Assembly: GCF_003121625.1 (NCBI RefSeq) | Contig: NZ_QDDJ01000006.1 | Location: 62,001 to 126,000 of the forward strand | DNA from: Ornithinimicrobium cavernae | GTDB lineage: Bacteria > Actinomycetota > Actinomycetes > Actinomycetales > Dermatophilaceae | DNA length: 64,000 bases | Direction: 5' to 3' | Shown here: positions 62,311 through 64,000 of the stretch, piece by piece | Layout of the letters: each line of letters opens with the position of its first letter | Numbering within the stretch: position 1 is the stretch's first letter | Translations under genes and position numbers: made by a program | The notes under the pieces: generated by a model | What the model saw: only the letters and a program-made list of their open reading frames with translations | What the model was told of the DNA's origin: nothing | Database searches by the model: none

Positions 62311-63033
62311 TCAGCCCACCGGCAGCCGCTGGGCCAGGAACGCCACGGTCTGGCGCCACGCCGCGCGTGAGGCGTCCTCGTGGAAGAAGGCGGGGTGCGG
62401 GTTGTCGAAGGCGTGGCCCGCCCCGTCGTGGAGCTCGAACTGCACGTCGTCGCTGCCGCGGCTGACCCACGCGCGGATCTCCTCGACCTGCTCCATCGGG
62501 ATGTAGGTGTCGGCGGTGCCGAAGTGGTGCAGGCTGGGCACCGCCACCTCGACACCGGCCTCGACCAGCTGGGGCAGCGCGGAGCCGTAGTAGCTCACCA
62601 GCGCCGCCGGCGGGGTCGGTGTCTGCGCGGCCGTGGCGTAGGCGAGTCCACCGCCCAGGCAGAAGCCGACCAGCCCGACCTCACCGACGTGCGGCAGCGT
62701 CGCCAGGTGCCGGGTGACCGCGACACCGTCACGGACGGCCGTGTCCCAGTCCAGCTGACCCACCAGCGACATCCCCTGCTGCAGCATGTCGTCGGCCCCC
62801 TCCTCGACGCGCTGCTCAGGCAGGCGCCAGTAGAACTCCGGCGCGATCACGGCATACCCCAGCTCTGCCAGGTCCGCGCAGCGGTCGCGGATGTAGCCGC
62901 TGACACCGAAGATCTCCTGGAAGACCACGAGGGCGGGCCGCTGCTCGCCGTCGGAGGTGTGGGGGAACCACAGCTGGGCCGGCATCGCCCCGTCGGCCGT
63001 GGGGACGGACACCTCGGTCGCCTCGAAGGTCAT
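62311..63033 (-). CDS. Dienelactone hydrolase-family protein
   Basis: A 240-residue alpha/beta-hydrolase of the dienelactone hydrolase family. The triad is visible: nucleophile Cys in [11 protein letters not shown], Asp in GTADTYIP and His in [21 protein letters not shown] near the front is a family signature. The family opens lactones from aromatic ring cleavage or hydrolyses esters. The ATG is one base past the stop of the small membrane protein upstream, so they are co-transcribed. The exact substrate is unknown. Confidence 0.93.
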   Translation of the reverse strand: MTFEATEVSVPTADGAMPAQLWFPHTSDGEQRPALVVFQEIFGVSGYIRDRCADLAELGYAVIAPEFYWRLPEQRVEEGADDMLQQGMSLVGQLDWDTAVRDGVAVTRHLATLPHVGEVGLVGFCLGGGLAYATAAQTPTPPAALVSYYGSALPQLVEAGVEVAVPSLHHFGTADTYIPMEQVEEIRAWVSRGSDDVQFELHDGAGHAFDNPHPAFFHEDASRAAWRQTVAFLAQRLPVG

Positions 63034-63034
63034 G

Positions 63035-63418
63035 TCAGTCCCGCCCGTCGGGGAGGACGGCGTTGAGGATCATCGAGATGATCGTGATGATCAGCGCGCC
63101 GAGCACCGCGTCCCACCAGAAGCTCTCGACCCGGAACCCCAGGTCGAACCAGCCGGCGACCCACGAGGTCAGCCAGAGCATGATCGCGTTGAGGATGAAG
63201 GTGAACAGCCCGAGGGTGAGCAGCATGATCGGCAGCGACAGCACGAACAGGATCGGTTTGATCACCGCGTTGAGGACGCCGAAGATCAGTCCCACCGCGC
63301 CGAGCGTCAGCAGGAAGGCGGTCGTGTCGGAGGTGTCCTCGAACACGATGCCGTCGATGATCCGCGAGGTGATCCACAGCGCCAGGGCGTTGACGAGGAC
63401 CTTGATGAGGAACGACAT
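63035..63418 (-). CDS. Phage-holin-like family membrane protein
   Basis: A 127-residue protein with four hydrophobic helices, of the family annotated as phage holin family / DUF4870-unrelated membrane protein type YvlD ([59 protein letters not shown]). Despite the name, these are chromosomal and unrelated to prophages. The function is unknown. First gene of a two-gene unit with the dienelactone hydrolase. Confidence 0.88.
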   Translation of the reverse strand: MSFLIKVLVNALALWITSRIIDGIVFEDTSDTTAFLLTLGAVGLIFGVLNAVIKPILFVLSLPIMLLTLGLFTFILNAIMLWLTSWVAGWFDLGFRVESFWWDAVLGALIITIISMILNAVLPDGRD

Positions 63419-63556
63419 GGGCCCATCGTCGCACCAGGTGCGCCCGGGGACCGGAATCTCTGCGCCGGCGTCCCGCCGGGGGAGGGTGGACCGGCACGGG
63501 CGGTGTGCCGGGTGCTGGGGACAGTGCACCCCTCGCCACGGTCTAGTCTCGGTCGC

Positions 63557-64000
63557 ATGACCAACGGTGTCCGCCTCCGCAAGACGCTCGAGGGCGTCCC
63601 CGCCTACAAGCCGGGCCGGCCGGCCGCCCCGACCGAGGGGCTGACGGCCTACAAGCTCTCCTCGAACGAGAACCCGTACCCGCCGCTGCCCTCCGTGGTC
63701 CAGGTCGTGGCCGACGCGGCGGCCAGCATGAACCGCTACCCCGACATGGCGGTCACCCGGCTCACCGAGGCCCTCGCCGAGCGCTGGGACGTCCCGACCA
63801 CGCACATCGCCACGGGCACCGGCAGCGTGGGGGTGCTCACCCAGCTGATCAACATCACCTGCGAGCCGGGCGACGAGGTGGTCTACGCGTGGCGCTCGTT
63901 CGAGGCCTACCCCATCGTCGTCGCGCTGGCGGGGGCGACCTCGGTGCAGGTGCCGGTCACCGACACCGCTGAGCACGACCTGCCCGCGATGGCGGCCGCA
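63557..64000 (+). CDS. hisC: Histidinol-phosphate/aromatic aminotransferase, N-terminal part
   Basis: The first 148 residues of a class I/II aminotransferase, cut by the window end. It starts [20 protein letters not shown] and has the PLP-fold features [35 protein letters not shown] and [11 protein letters not shown] (phosphate-binding turn), then [10 protein letters not shown]. The VPAYKPG opening is common in the HisC/Pat group of actinobacteria, so it may act on histidinol phosphate or aromatic amino acids. The ATG at 63557 lies 7 bp after TAGTCT, suggesting a leaderless message. Confidence 0.9.
   Translation, partial: MTNGVRLRKTLEGVPAYKPGRPAAPTEGLTAYKLSSNENPYPPLPSVVQVVADAAASMNRYPDMAVTRLTEALAERWDVPTTHIATGTGSVGVLTQLINITCEPGDEVVYAWRSFEAYPIVVALAGATSVQVPVTDTAEHDLPAMAAA

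Noticed and set aside
63035-63418. Prophage holin
   Set aside because: The family name is historical; no phage genes, attachment sites or lysis genes are nearby.

Overview
The window is about 72% G+C, with GTG starts, tightly overlapping operons and almost no non-coding DNA. Gene content (CydDC fusion, CsoR-type copper cluster, DUF3817, DUF6458-like and PaaN proteins, mycothiol-era FdhA-type dehydrogenase) points to an actinobacterium, most likely of the Micrococcales (Intrasporangiaceae/Ornithinimicrobiaceae-like). That placement is inference from content and codon style. No rRNA, tRNA, insertion sequence, prophage or CRISPR was seen.

Layout. 1-150: structured non-coding DNA after the cyd operon. 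151-6105 (-): cydA-cydB-cydDC, cytochrome bd oxidase and its thiol exporter. 6294-12467 (-): a 2057-residue secreted subtilase with duplicated C-terminal modules. 12817-15777 (-): a large ATPase-LuxR regulator. 16011-17304 (-): blaI-blaR1-like repressor/protease pair. 17497-20538 (+): copper cluster copZ - 51-residue membrane protein - copA - csoR, behind two CsoR-type operators. 20584-29793 (-): an efflux-type ABC system (two giant FtsX-like permeases, two ATPases) ending in galE. 29964-46189: a glycan cluster with six glycosyltransferase-like genes, an O-acyltransferase and a PaaI-type thioesterase, containing a four-copy hairpin repeat at 40490-40980. 46193-48398 (-): 3-hydroxyacyl-CoA dehydrogenase and endonuclease IV. 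48503-56272 (+): six-gene operon for a peptide importer with a signal-less gamma-glutamyltransferase-like enzyme and its own GntR/FCD regulator. 56351-63418: DUF1275 membrane protein, paaN, DUF3817, fdhA, a Nudix hydrolase, two small membrane proteins, a dienelactone hydrolase and a small membrane protein. 63557-64000 (+): start of a histidinol-phosphate/aromatic aminotransferase, cut by the window end.

Links between genes. The promoter of cydABDC carries two copies of an ACTAC-N5-GTAGT dyad, and almost the same dyad sits in front of the blaI-like gene 11 kb away. This suggests that the BlaI/M56 pair controls cytochrome bd as well as itself. A second shared motif, TTGTATACAA, lies in front of the peptide-import operon and of the DUF1275/paaN divergon, and the operon's last gene encodes a GntR regulator that is the obvious candidate to bind it. 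The hairpin repeat at 40.5-40.9 kb has a diverged relative at 95-138, both lying behind gene 3' ends.
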